A DNA stretch of 35,224 nt from an uncultured Clostridium sp. (GTDB lineage: Bacteria; Bacillota; Clostridia; TANB77; CAG-508): assembly GCA_958422985.1 (NCBI GenBank), contig CATZPY010000014.1:1-35224 (forward strand), given 5' to 3'. Positions 8,901 through 18,100 of this stretch are shown here, piece by piece. How positions within the stretch are numbered: position 1 is the stretch's first letter; the number at the start of each line of letters is the position of its first letter. The notes under the pieces are model-generated. The model was not told the origin of the DNA and did not search any database. It saw only the letters and a program-made list of their open reading frames with translations. The translations under genes were made by a program, and so were the position numbers.

Positions 8901-10929
8901 ATATGAAGTAAGAGTAAAAGATTTACCAGAAGGAGAAGAAACTAAAACAATAAGTTCTAATATAGCTTTATTAATAAATAATAAAGAACAATCTAATTAT
9001 AAAATTAATAGCATAATACAAAAAGCCGAGTTAAAAACAGAATTATCTTTTATGAAAAGAACAACTGTAGTAGAAGAAAATAATTTTACATATAATTTAA
9101 GAATAGAAAATACAACTAATAAAGACTTAAAAGATTTAAAAGTAACAATGCAAATTCCAAAAGAAATAATAGTAACAAAACCTAAAGCAATAGAAAATGG
9201 TATTGGAGGAATTTGGGAAGAAGGAGACAAAAATTTAGAAATAAACTTAAATGAAGATAATTTAATAACTTGTACAATAAAAACTCTAGGACAAGGGCAA
9301 ATGGCACAATTAGAGTTCTTAGCAGAAATAACAGAATTAAAAGATATTAATAATTCTATTAATATTACTGCAAATACATTTGTAAACAATGAAACATATA
9401 GATCAAATATTTCTAAAAATATATTAGAAGGTGCAGAAGTAATAATAGAAAAAAGTTCTCCAACAGAAGGAAAAGAAGTAAAAGAATGGGACACTATAAC
9501 ATATAACATTAAAATTACAAATAAAAGTGATAAAGTGGATTCACAAATTTATGTAATAGATAGATTACCTAAAGAAGTTATAGGAGAAACATTAAAGTAT
9601 AATCAATATATATATGATTTTGAAAACAGAGAATATAAAGAAAATCTTATAGAAATGGATTTAAGTGTAATAGAAAAGCCAGAGGGAGACCAAACAGGAA
9701 CAGATACAAGTAAATCAAGGCCAAAATATGATAAAGAAACAAATGAGCTTACAATTCCAACAATGTTACCACCTGGAAAAACAATTAATATAACAATAAA
9801 TACGACAGTACAAGCTATAAAGCAAGATACAACACTATCTAATATTGCAAATGTTTATGGAGAAGCTATTATAAGTAATACATCAAATGAAATAAAACAT
9901 TATGCAAAAAAAGAAGATACAAATAAACCAGTAGACCCAGAAAAACCAGAAGAAAATACATATAGCATTAGCGGTACTATTTGGGAAGATACAAATGTAG
10001 ATGGTGCAATGGATGTTAAAGAACCACATACGGAAGGCTTAGAAGTTTTAATAGTAAATAGTGATACATCAGAAGTTGTAACAGATTTAAATGGTGTAGA
10101 AGTAAAAGCTATATCTGGAAAAAATGGTTATACACTAAGTGGATTAAAACCAGGAAGATATATAGTTATTTTTAGATATGATAACAATATTTATAAAATA
10201 ACTAACTATAAACAAGAAGGTGTAAGTGACTTAGTAAATTCTAAAGCAATATCTGGACAGGCTACAATAGATGGAAACAAAGAATTTGTGGGAATGACAG
10301 ATGTAATAGAAATAACCGATAGTAATGTAACTGCTATAAATATGGGATTAGTAAAATTAGGAAATTTTGACATAGGAATAGAAAAAACAATAGATACAGT
10401 AAAAACAGTAGACTCTAAAGGAAAAGAAAAAGAATATAAATATAAAGAAGGAACAAAATTAGGAAAATTAGAAGTTTCTGCTAAAAATTTAGTAGGAACC
10501 AAAGTATATGTAAACTATAAAATAAAAGTTACAAATAACGGAGAAACAAAAGGGTATATAGAACAAGTAATTGATGAATTGCCAAGTGACTTAGAATTTG
10601 AAAAATCTTTAAACCAAAGTTGGTATGAGGAAAATGGAAAGATATATAATTCAACAATAAATGAATTAGAAGTTGGACAATCTAAAGAATTAACATTAAC
10701 ACTAACTAAAAAGTTAACAAATGATAATTTAGGAATAACTAATAATATAGCTTTATTTAAAGCTTCTAACGAGAATTCTTCTAAAGATACTAATGAAGAA
10801 AATAATAAATCTAATGCACAAATAATAATAGGAACTAGTACAGGTAGAATCGTTTTAAATATTACAGCAATGCTAGCTTTATTAGTTATTATTGGAGTAG
10901 GAATTTTTATAATAAAAAAATATAAATAA
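5974..10929 (+). CDS. Giant surface protein A1 with DUF11-like repeats and SdrD_B-like domain
   Basis: A 1651-aa protein. The start is supported by AGGAGG at 5959-5964. A signal peptide (hydrophobic 13-30) has a plausible cleavage after VLA at 36. The middle is a series of beta-sandwich units. DUF11-like repeats, each with a 'YxIKVTNxS' strand, begin near residues 874, 1021, 1156 and 1468. An SdrD_B-like domain spans about 1330-1450 and starts ISGTIWEDTNVDGAMD, with an Asp-rich calcium-loop-like segment. The protein ends in a membrane helix (about 1626-1647) and the tail KKYK, without LPXTG. The next gene begins 24 nt downstream, so A1 and B1 form an operon. It is paralogous in layout to the protein at 15183. 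Likely a membrane-tethered adhesin or surface stalk; the ligand is unknown. Confidence 0.85.
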   Translation: MNKIIIPKRDNKLIALLLVLIILISEMCLIPSNVLADSKNLENQNKSTNNKYVSFDTYFINNEKNIHEIEVKDEATCAIAFDLNVENGYLKDSSIALKDPNFSIKNSENEIITNIENNVLKLKEINSNQKITMPIVMDKKDIINLNYLNKETKVVFSGIFVSDNGKEQKIEKEILVRVKWNLNTEIKLTSNITNFIPDENKTLIQEKINVREVERKNPIQETKIYVNVPKLNNTLPEEVRFVANSTKATNGDMYGINFTKDNYKYDANTGNLEISVTNNADENGNIAFYDAEDEYLITYVYNQNFEELLKQNIEIDTYSKAEIKFYQGEDLNVTQNSNKYNLKNAIGDNVTAEIYSISPINKGFLYDNINETTYDVNYKLSVNNKNANKIINLNTLNANFADNEKEYETNEIYYKSIAVKEEQFNKILGKEGFINIYDVNNILIASINKNANKNNNGELEIIYNAKQPNIRIEISKPQIEGTLELRNTKIINSKLGYSIKQLKEFNTINERININSEYKGSLNLQETYTKVDLQMDNTAWMPFIDNNVNFTLNLATNNNSYDLFKNPEIRITLPEEVENVTIGEVSLIYNTELKLEYARLEENNRVLVLKLAGEETNYKLGIQEGTKIIIPAIIKLKNTVSTQSANLKMTYSNELAKNTEYKMQGKESAEIPVNMVAKSGLITISTLNGYNGNEQKVALDENIVTGQLNVAETSKIATIASEIVNNYQTEIKDIVILGKIPFANNKTVNGTELGSTFNTALKEVLKVNGITGKIYYSEEEEPQENSESWKENISEFTNIKSFKIAPDAPIAEGKEMKFSYNIEIPAELQANQKSYSTYTIKYSVNNQEMETTQILGLETPNVMNNEKAEETGISMNVQTRVGDLELKDNSKIHEQEIINYEIKVTNNSNSKVENISVKSPIAENTVYVEKNEIPYGDGGGDSTAGDYIGVYKEILDKKETLLEIGTLNKGESKTVEYEVRVKDLPEGEETKTISSNIALLINNKEQSNYKINSIIQKAELKTELSFMKRTTVVEENNFTYNLRIENTTNKDLKDLKVTMQIPKEIIVTKPKAIENGIGGIWEEGDKNLEINLNEDNLITCTIKTLGQGQMAQLEFLAEITELKDINNSINITANTFVNNETYRSNISKNILEGAEVIIEKSSPTEGKEVKEWDTITYNIKITNKSDKVDSQIYVIDRLPKEVIGETLKYNQYIYDFENREYKENLIEMDLSVIEKPEGDQTGTDTSKSRPKYDKETNELTIPTMLPPGKTINITINTTVQAIKQDTTLSNIANVYGEAIISNTSNEIKHYAKKEDTNKPVDPEKPEENTYSISGTIWEDTNVDGAMDVKEPHTEGLEVLIVNSDTSEVVTDLNGVEVKAISGKNGYTLSGLKPGRYIVIFRYDNNIYKITNYKQEGVSDLVNSKAISGQATIDGNKEFVGMTDVIEITDSNVTAINMGLVKLGNFDIGIEKTIDTVKTVDSKGKEKEYKYKEGTKLGKLEVSAKNLVGTKVYVNYKIKVTNNGETKGYIEQVIDELPSDLEFEKSLNQSWYEENGKIYNSTINELEVGQSKELTLTLTKKLTNDNLGITNNIALFKASNENSSKDTNEENNKSNAQIIIGTSTGRIVLNITAMLALLVIIGVGIFIIKKYK

Positions 10930-10953
10930 ATCTTAAAGGAAAGGAGGAATAGT

Positions 10954-13900
10954 ATGAAGGTAATAAAGAAATTTCTTATTTGCATATTTGCATTAATAGT
11001 ATATTACTTAATATTTTCAGCAAATGAAGTATCTGCAATGTCTGAAAGTCCACACTTAACAGTAGGACAAGCTGGTATAAATATTCTATATACAAATTTA
11101 ATAGAGCATGATCAGAACCAGCCATATAACTGTACACAACAAGGACAAAAAGCATTATGTGCTGAGGGTGGGAGTCATTACTATAAAGTTTCGCATAGAG
11201 AAGAACAATATACGATAGGAACAGTTGGAACGCCAGCCAGTATTACTTCTAATACTGGAACTGTAAAATGGAGTAAAGAAAATGCTACTACATATAAGGT
11301 AGGACCATATAGTGTAAATTATACGGGAAATATAACAGGAGTTACTATAAGTACAGATAAAGGAACAGTAAGTTTAAGTAATAATTCGTCTAGTGGAAAT
11401 TATCGTGTAGGAAATATTACAAGTGGTGGAACTTTTTATATATACATACAAAAAGCAGCAGGAGTAAAAAAAGTTAATAGTGTAACTGTAAATGTAGAAG
11501 GCACTGTTACACGAAAAGCTAGGTATAGATATGTACTATACTGTACTAGTACAAGTGGATATCATGGAAGATGGAAATGCTATACTCCTGAGAATTGCCA
11601 AATATTAGAGCATTACCAAACAGATGAAGATAGTAGCATGACATCTGACAGTGTATCTCTTCCTGGAGCACTAGGAATAATAGAACTAAATATATACAAA
11701 AGAGATAAATATTTGCCAAATGTTGGAGTACCAGGTGCCAAATACCAATTGTGGAGTGATGGTAAATTAGCATATTCAGGAACAACAGATAGTTCTGGAA
11801 GGCTAAGATTTGATTCAGTATTAATAGGCGACTATACAATAAAAGAAGTTTATGTACCATATAACTTCGAAATAAAAGGATATGCAACAATTAATGGTAA
11901 AACGTTTACAAATCTTCAGAATATGTATGTAGATTTGTCTGATGATGCAAATATGTATGTATATAATGAAAGCTATATAGATCTGGGAGGAAAGGTCTTT
12001 TTAGACTACAAAGTAGGAAAAGGAAATGATCCGCCAAATGGTTATTATGATAGTGGAGACTCGATAGTAAAAGGAATAGAAGTAAAACTGTATAGGGCAG
12101 ATAATAACCAAGAACTAGCAACTACATATACAGATTCAAGTGGAAATTATAAATTTACACATTATTCTAAAGCATATGAATATTATATTAGGTTTAAATA
12201 TAATGGACAAATATATGAATGTACAACATATAATGAAACATCAGCATCAATAAAACTAAGGTCATATGCAACAGAAGGAATAAACGAAAGAAGAGCATTT
12301 AATAATAAATTTACACCAGTAAATTCAAGCCATAAAGTGCCAGATAGAAATGATACAGGAAATGCACAATTTATTATATATGCATATACAGGACCTAATG
12401 GACCAAATAACAAGAAAAAATATGGTAAAAACAATTCAAAAGATGAATTAGAAAATATTAATTTAGGTCTTATGGAAAGAGACATTTTTGACATGAACTT
12501 AAGAAAAGACTTAGTAAAAGTAGATGTTTCAATAAACGGAAAAGACCATACATACCAATATAATGGAAATGGAGAAGACCTAGAAGTAAATATAAGAGGT
12601 ACAGATGTTCCAGACTATGAAAGAAAATTAAGAAAAAGCGATTTACAATATAAAGCACAAGATGATAATGCAAAAGATAAATTACAAGTATATGTAACAT
12701 ATAAAATACAAATAAAGAATCAATCAGTAGGAAAACTTACAGGTTATGTATTAGACTTAAATGACTATGCAGATACATCATACGAATTAATAGACTCTTA
12801 TGATGAAAATGGTAAGAAAATAAATTGGACACAATCTGGAAATGTATCTGGAAGCGGAAAAACATACAAAAAAATGCATACAACAGATTTAGCAAGCACA
12901 GGAATAACAGATAAAAAATGGATTTTCTTAAAATATAAAGTGTCAAATGATACTTTAAGAGAAGTTTTACAAAAAGGTGAAACATTAGAAGAAAACTATG
13001 CAGAGATAGCAGGATATAGAAACACATATACAAACGAAAGAAGAGATACAGAAGGCAGGTTATTATCAAATGCTGGAGAAAATGCAGGTTTAATAGATAG
13101 AGATTCAACACCGGATAATATGAACCCAACAAGCTCAAAAGTCCAAAACTTTGTTGCACAGTCAAAAACATCAGCTTATCAAAACTTAAGTGGAGAAGAA
13201 AAAACAAAACGTAGTACAGAAGTATTTGAAGACGACGCAGATGTTGCACCAGGATTAAGACTAATAAGAGATGATGAAGGAAGAAAGATGTCTGGAGTTG
13301 TATTCGAAGATGCACCATTACAAGCAAAGCTAAATAATAATGAAAGAGTTGGAGATGGTATTTACCAAAATGGTGAAAATAAGGTAAATAAAGTAAAAGT
13401 AGAATTACTTTGCCAAAATAATAAAGATGTAGACAGACTAAATAAAATAGAAGTAAGAACAAATTCAGATGGAAGCTATACTTTAGATGGCTTTATACCA
13501 GGAGATTATTTAATTAAATTTACTTATGGTGATTATGAGTGTTTAGTAAGCCCTCAAAACAACAATGAGATGTATACAGGACAAGATTACAAGTCTACAA
13601 TTTATGAAGAAGGTAATTATAAAGATGTGTATTGGTACAAAAATACACAGCCGCGTGAAAATGATGCAGTAGACGATTATGAAGGTAGAAGACAAGAAGT
13701 TAATGCATATAGTAAAGATTATAAATATGATATTGCGCAAGTATTAAATGCTAGCAGATCAAATAATACAGGTTTATTAAGAGAATTAGCAGAAAAGACT
13801 TATATGGTGGCAAATACAGCAGATATGTCTATGGAGGTAGAGTATTTAAAAGATGAAACGGTTCCATATAAAGTACAAAATATTGACTTAGGAATAATAG

Positions 13901-14859
13901 AAAGACCTAGAACTGAAGTTATATTAAATAAAGAAGTATCAAATGTTAAACTTACATCAACAGATGGAACAACAATATTTGACACAAACCAAAAAGCTCC
14001 AAATTTAACATGGGTAAATAATAAATACGATAGGGATCATCATTTAAGCTCTCAAGGGTTAGTACAAGGAACAGTAGATGAAAACTTATTATATGGCTCT
14101 AATGTAAATGTAAAATATCTTCTAAAAATAATAAACAATAGTGAATTAGACTATAATGAAAAATCATATTATACAACAGGAATTGTACAAAATAAAAATA
14201 CATTAAACAGAATAGAAACGACAGGAATTATAGAATATGTACCTAATATATTACAATATGATGCAAAACTAACCAAAGAAGATGGAAAAATAACTACGAG
14301 TATAGGTGGAAGAGAAACTACAATGGATGTAGGAGGAAACAATAATTTATGGAATGTACTTGCAAGTAAAGTGGAATCTAAAAATCTTCCAAGTAACTAT
14401 AAGGGAACTCTATTAGAGCCAGGTGCTTTTGACGAAGCAAAACAAAAATTGGATGAAATATTAGAAACAAACTTAAATTTAGCAAAACGTAATTTAGGCC
14501 CAACTGATTATTTGGAACTAAAAGACATATTAACATTTACAAGAGTTATTGCAAGACCAGAAGACACGTCAGATAAAGAAGAAATACAAAATGTGGCAGA
14601 AATTATAAGACTAAATATAGACAATGGTAGAAGACCATATTATAAAGATACTACAAATAGAGAAATAATAGAAATACCAGGAAATACTTACCCACATACT
14701 CTTAGAAATATAGAAGAAATTGATACAGCAAGATCAGAAATTTTAACATTTGTTGTACCATTTGGTAAGGATAAACAAATAACTTTAATAATATTAATAA
14801 TAGCTGGTTTAAGTATTTTAATTACAGGAATTATAATTATAAAGAAAAAAGTTTTATAA
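10954..14859 (+). CDS. Giant surface protein B1: cysteine-containing head, SpaA/SdrD_B domains, conserved C-terminal half
   Basis: A 1301-aa protein with AAGGAGG 6 nt before ATG. Signal peptide ends at VSA (26-28). The N-terminal head (29-235) has five cysteines, including C60 and C69 in a KALCAEGG context. A CnaB/SpaA-like domain follows at about 241-310 (GAKYQLW, then TDSSGRLRF), then an SdrD_B-like domain at about 343-430 (GGKVFLDY, TDSSGNYKF). A conserved block starts at LRKDLVKVDV (about 513), a second SdrD_B-like unit at SGVVFEDAPLQ (about 779), and the C-terminus has IPGNTYPHTL, then VVPFGKDK, a membrane helix and the tail KKKVL. The C-terminal half is nearly identical in protein to that of the gene at 19969, while the head differs. 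No LPXTG. Likely an exposed adhesin-type partner of A1; the binding function is inferred only. Confidence 0.85.
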   Translation: MKVIKKFLICIFALIVYYLIFSANEVSAMSESPHLTVGQAGINILYTNLIEHDQNQPYNCTQQGQKALCAEGGSHYYKVSHREEQYTIGTVGTPASITSNTGTVKWSKENATTYKVGPYSVNYTGNITGVTISTDKGTVSLSNNSSSGNYRVGNITSGGTFYIYIQKAAGVKKVNSVTVNVEGTVTRKARYRYVLYCTSTSGYHGRWKCYTPENCQILEHYQTDEDSSMTSDSVSLPGALGIIELNIYKRDKYLPNVGVPGAKYQLWSDGKLAYSGTTDSSGRLRFDSVLIGDYTIKEVYVPYNFEIKGYATINGKTFTNLQNMYVDLSDDANMYVYNESYIDLGGKVFLDYKVGKGNDPPNGYYDSGDSIVKGIEVKLYRADNNQELATTYTDSSGNYKFTHYSKAYEYYIRFKYNGQIYECTTYNETSASIKLRSYATEGINERRAFNNKFTPVNSSHKVPDRNDTGNAQFIIYAYTGPNGPNNKKKYGKNNSKDELENINLGLMERDIFDMNLRKDLVKVDVSINGKDHTYQYNGNGEDLEVNIRGTDVPDYERKLRKSDLQYKAQDDNAKDKLQVYVTYKIQIKNQSVGKLTGYVLDLNDYADTSYELIDSYDENGKKINWTQSGNVSGSGKTYKKMHTTDLASTGITDKKWIFLKYKVSNDTLREVLQKGETLEENYAEIAGYRNTYTNERRDTEGRLLSNAGENAGLIDRDSTPDNMNPTSSKVQNFVAQSKTSAYQNLSGEEKTKRSTEVFEDDADVAPGLRLIRDDEGRKMSGVVFEDAPLQAKLNNNERVGDGIYQNGENKVNKVKVELLCQNNKDVDRLNKIEVRTNSDGSYTLDGFIPGDYLIKFTYGDYECLVSPQNNNEMYTGQDYKSTIYEEGNYKDVYWYKNTQPRENDAVDDYEGRRQEVNAYSKDYKYDIAQVLNASRSNNTGLLRELAEKTYMVANTADMSMEVEYLKDETVPYKVQNIDLGIIERPRTEVILNKEVSNVKLTSTDGTTIFDTNQKAPNLTWVNNKYDRDHHLSSQGLVQGTVDENLLYGSNVNVKYLLKIINNSELDYNEKSYYTTGIVQNKNTLNRIETTGIIEYVPNILQYDAKLTKEDGKITTSIGGRETTMDVGGNNNLWNVLASKVESKNLPSNYKGTLLEPGAFDEAKQKLDEILETNLNLAKRNLGPTDYLELKDILTFTRVIARPEDTSDKEEIQNVAEIIRLNIDNGRRPYYKDTTNREIIEIPGNTYPHTLRNIEEIDTARSEILTFVVPFGKDKQITLIILIIAGLSILITGIIIIKKKVL

Positions 14860-14863
14860 TAAT

Positions 14864-14899
14864 AAAAAAAGGAACTAGAAATTTCTAGTTCCTTTTTTT
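14864..14899 (+). terminator. Bidirectional terminator after operon 1
   Basis: Perfect palindrome: an A7 tract at 14864-14870, arms 14871-14881 and 14882-14892, then a T7 tract at 14893-14899. It would work on either strand. Confidence 0.9.
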
Positions 14900-14903
14900 A
14901 CGT

Positions 14904-14976
14904 ACTAGAGATTATAGCGAACCTTAAATTTGCTTATAAATTAGATTTGTTAGGAAATCTTATGTTAGTTTTTATG
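14904..14976. repeat. Dispersed ~72-nt repeat, copy 1
   Basis: Shares the start ACTAGAG, then a 'GCGxACCTTAxATTT' block, ATTTGTTAG, AAATCTTA and a T-rich end with 31886-31958, in the same order and spacing and with roughly three quarters identity by eye. In this copy the inverted-repeat arms are partly degraded. Both copies lie within about 40 nt of a terminator hairpin. Confidence 0.7.
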
Positions 14977-14987
14977 TAAAAATAAAA

Positions 14988-15021
14988 GAGGGATTTTAAG
15001 GAACGTCCCCAAATCCCGGTT
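14988..15021. repeat. GGGATTT palindromic intergenic element, copy 1
   Basis: GGGATTT at 14990-14996 pairs with AAATCCC at 15011-15017. The loop carries a small GGA/TCC hairpin (GGAACGTCC). Related elements occur at 27402-27449 and 29719-29774. This resembles REP- or MITE-like intergenic palindromes. Confidence 0.65.
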
Positions 15022-15067
15022 TGTGTAATTATAAATATATATAAAAATAATATGATTGTAATAATAT

Positions 15068-15088
15068 GCAGAATAAAGATCCGTAAAG
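15068..15088 (+). promoter_or_regulatory. Conserved 21-nt element, copy 2 (upstream of A2-B2 operon)
   Basis: Same core AAAGATCCGTAAAG as 5798-5818, one mismatch in 21. It lies 28 nt upstream of the predicted -35 box at 15116. Together with the terminator and two repeats it fills the 323-base gap between the operons; I see no gene there. Confidence 0.6.
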
Positions 15089-15115
15089 CCATAGAATGTC
15101 GCAAAATATAGGCTA

Positions 15116-15143
15116 TTGAAGTGTGAAAAATATATGTTATAGT
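15116..15143 (+). promoter_or_regulatory. Extended -10 promoter for the second surface-protein operon
   Basis: TTGAAG at 15116-15121, 16-nt spacer, TGTTATAGT at 15135-15143 (TG-N-TATAGT, an extended -10 with one mismatch to TATAAT). Start of transcription would be near 15150, about 33 nt before ATG 15183. Confidence 0.7.
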
Positions 15144-15168
15144 GAGAATAGATATTTATGCGAATTAT

Positions 15169-15174
15169 AAGGGG
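15169..15174 (+). promoter_or_regulatory. Ribosome binding site that fixes the start at 15183
   Basis: AAGGGG is 8 nt before ATG 15183. The in-frame GTG at 15174 overlaps this site and is therefore an unlikely start. Confidence 0.7.
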
Positions 15175-15182
15175 TGCTTTTT

Positions 15183-18100
15183 ATGCAAAAACAGATAAAA
15201 ACAAATATGCTTAATAAATTTATTTCTGCATTAATTGTTGTAATGTTAGTTATATCTTCTTATGGAAGTTTTATACTAGAAGCAGTTGCAACAGATATAA
15301 ATTATGTAAGTGATAAAAATGTTATTTTTGATGCATATTTTAAAAACGAGGAAAATTTAATTTACAATATAGAAGAAGATACTAAAAATGAGAATAATTT
15401 ATATTTTAGCTTAAAATTAAAAGAGGGCATAATGAAAAATGCAAAGATAATTTTAAATAATCCAAACTTTGCAATTAATTATGCAGAACTTAAGAATAAT
15501 ATTGCTGTAAAAAATATAAATGAACAAGAAAATATTATAGAATTAAATACTATTTCTGAAGACATAGAAATTCCTGTAAAAATAAGCTATAAATCTAATC
15601 CGAAAATGAATTTGTTAGATTTGCAAAAAGATACAAAAATAAGTTTTCAAGGTATATATACAGATAGCCAAAAAGCAGACAAAAAAGTATCTGGAAATAA
15701 AAATATAAATGTAAAATGGGTTTCAAAAGTAGAGGGAAATTTACAAACAGAAGTAACAAATTACATAGAAGACAGTGGTAAGTCTGTAATAATAACAAAC
15801 ACAACAGGAAAAATGAACAATACAGTAGTACCTATGGAATATTTGGAATTTAGTTCGAATATTCCTAAATTAGAAGGAACTTTGCCAGAAGAAATAAGTG
15901 TAATAGAAAATGGAATAAAGCTTTTGAAAAACCAATTTACATATAACAAAGAGAGCGGAATGCTTACAATTCGAAAAGAAAACATAGCAGATGAAAATAA
16001 CGAAATAAATAATTTAGAAGGAAATGTAAATTATACTATAGCGTATGTATATAACAACCAATTTAATTTAGATAAAATAAGTTTTAACGTAAGTCAAAAC
16101 TTAAAATTAAAACTTTATAATGTGCCAGAAACAAATATAAGCTTTAATAATAACTTAGAAAAGCAAAAAACGAACCAAACAACATTATTAAATATAAATG
16201 GTACAGAAAACTTAAGTAAAGGATATATGTATCATCAAACTGAAGAACCTATATATCATGTGGATATGAATCTTCAAATCCAATGTGTATTGCCAAATAA
16301 AGATATAGAAATTACAGAAAAAGAAAATAGATTAACTGGAGATAATGTTAATTTAAACTTAGAAAATAAAACATTTTATATAAATACAATAATCCCAAAA
16401 AGGGAGATATTAAATATATTAGGAGAACAAGGAAGCTTAGAAATATATAATAAAACAAATGGAGAGCTTTTAAGTGTAATAAACAAAGACTCTACAGAAG
16501 ATGAAAATGGAAATATTGTAGTAAATTATGATAATATTTCTAAAATAAAAATTTTAATAAAAAATCCAGAAAATGTGGGAAATATTAATATATGTAGCAA
16601 TAAAAAAATTATAAAAAATCACGGAATAAATAATAATACATTAAAAAAACTAAATAATTTAAAATTAGTGTATGAAAATAGCAATATGATTTTTAATAAT
16701 TTAGTAGAAAAAAATATAAAATTATATGAAACAGTTACTAAATCAACCATGCAAATAGACAAAACGGAGTTTTCTACAACAGATGATAAAACGAAAATTA
16801 ATATGAAAATAAATTTAAATACACAAAATGTGGACTATGACTTATATAAAAATCCAGTACTTAAAATAATATTTCCAAGTGAATTTGAAATTGTAAATAT
16901 AGAAAAAGTTGGAATATCATTCGAAAATGGACTACATTTAGAAAATGTAAATATGCAAGAAAATGCAGATGGAACAAAAACTTTAACTATATACTTAACA
17001 GGTGAACAACTAACATATTTAAATGATGATATAACAGCAAATACACAAATAGCTGTAGAAGGTGAAGTAAAAGTATTTTCAAACTTAACATCAAAAGATA
17101 CAAATATTACATATTTGTATACAAACGAAAAAGCTATTACTTATGATAACAACGGACTTTGTAATGTTCCAGTAAAAATAACCGCTCCATATGGTTTTAT
17201 AATGAGCACAGAAGCAAATGGAGAAAAATCTAAAAATAAAGAATTAAATGAATTAGAATTAAGAGCAAATACTGTATCACAAACAATACATATAAAAGAA
17301 ACTATATTAAATAATTTTGATAGTGAAATTAGTAATTTGGAATTAGTAGGAATGATTCCAATAAAAGATAAAGAATATAAATTAGGAGATACAAGTATAA
17401 ACTCTGATTTCAACGCAAAAATAGAAGGAAACATTTATATAAATAAAGATGGTGCAAAAGTTTATTTTTCTGAAGATAATGTAAATTGGTCAGAAGAAAA
17501 AACAGAAAATAGTAATTTATTTAAAATAAATTTTACTAATTCTAATTTAAATAAAGGAGAAGAATTAGTAGTTGAATACAATTTAAAGATACCAGAAAAT
17601 ATTACATATAATAAAAATTCATATGTAGCATTTATAACAAATGGTACTCAAAATGAAAACAAAGTAAACAATTGGTCTGGAATGAAAATTAAAACAGAGG
17701 ATATGCAGTTAACTAACAAAGAACCAGAAATATCTACAGTAGACCAAAGCGAACTAAAAACAGAAATAGCTGTAATGAAAGGAAATGTCTCACTTAAAGA
17801 AGGAGAAACAGTAAATAATGAACAAACTTTAAAATATATTATTAATCTAAAAAATGAAACAAATAAAACAATTAATAATATAAAGATTGTAGCAAAAAAT
17901 ACAAATGCAGTATTCTACGAATACACAACAGTAGATTTAGATACTGGATTAAGTAATAAAGGCTTTTACGAATTGCCAGATAAGAAGCAACAAGAGTTTA
18001 CAATAAACGAATTAAAACCAGGAGAAGAAAGAAAATTAGAATATCAAGTGGTAGTGAAAAAGTCTGGAGAAAATAGTAGTACTTATGCCAGAATAAACAT

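Noticed and set aside
12737..13462. 241-codon minus-strand open frame rich in Leu, Tyr, His and Phe
   Set aside because: It is antisense to the well-supported B1 gene and its composition is what AT-rich, lysine/asparagine-rich genes give on the other strand. No ribosome binding site or family motif. The same applies to the other antisense frames across the large surface genes.
15174..15182. GTG as start of the A2 gene
   Set aside because: It overlaps the AAGGGG ribosome binding site; ATG 15183 is properly spaced.
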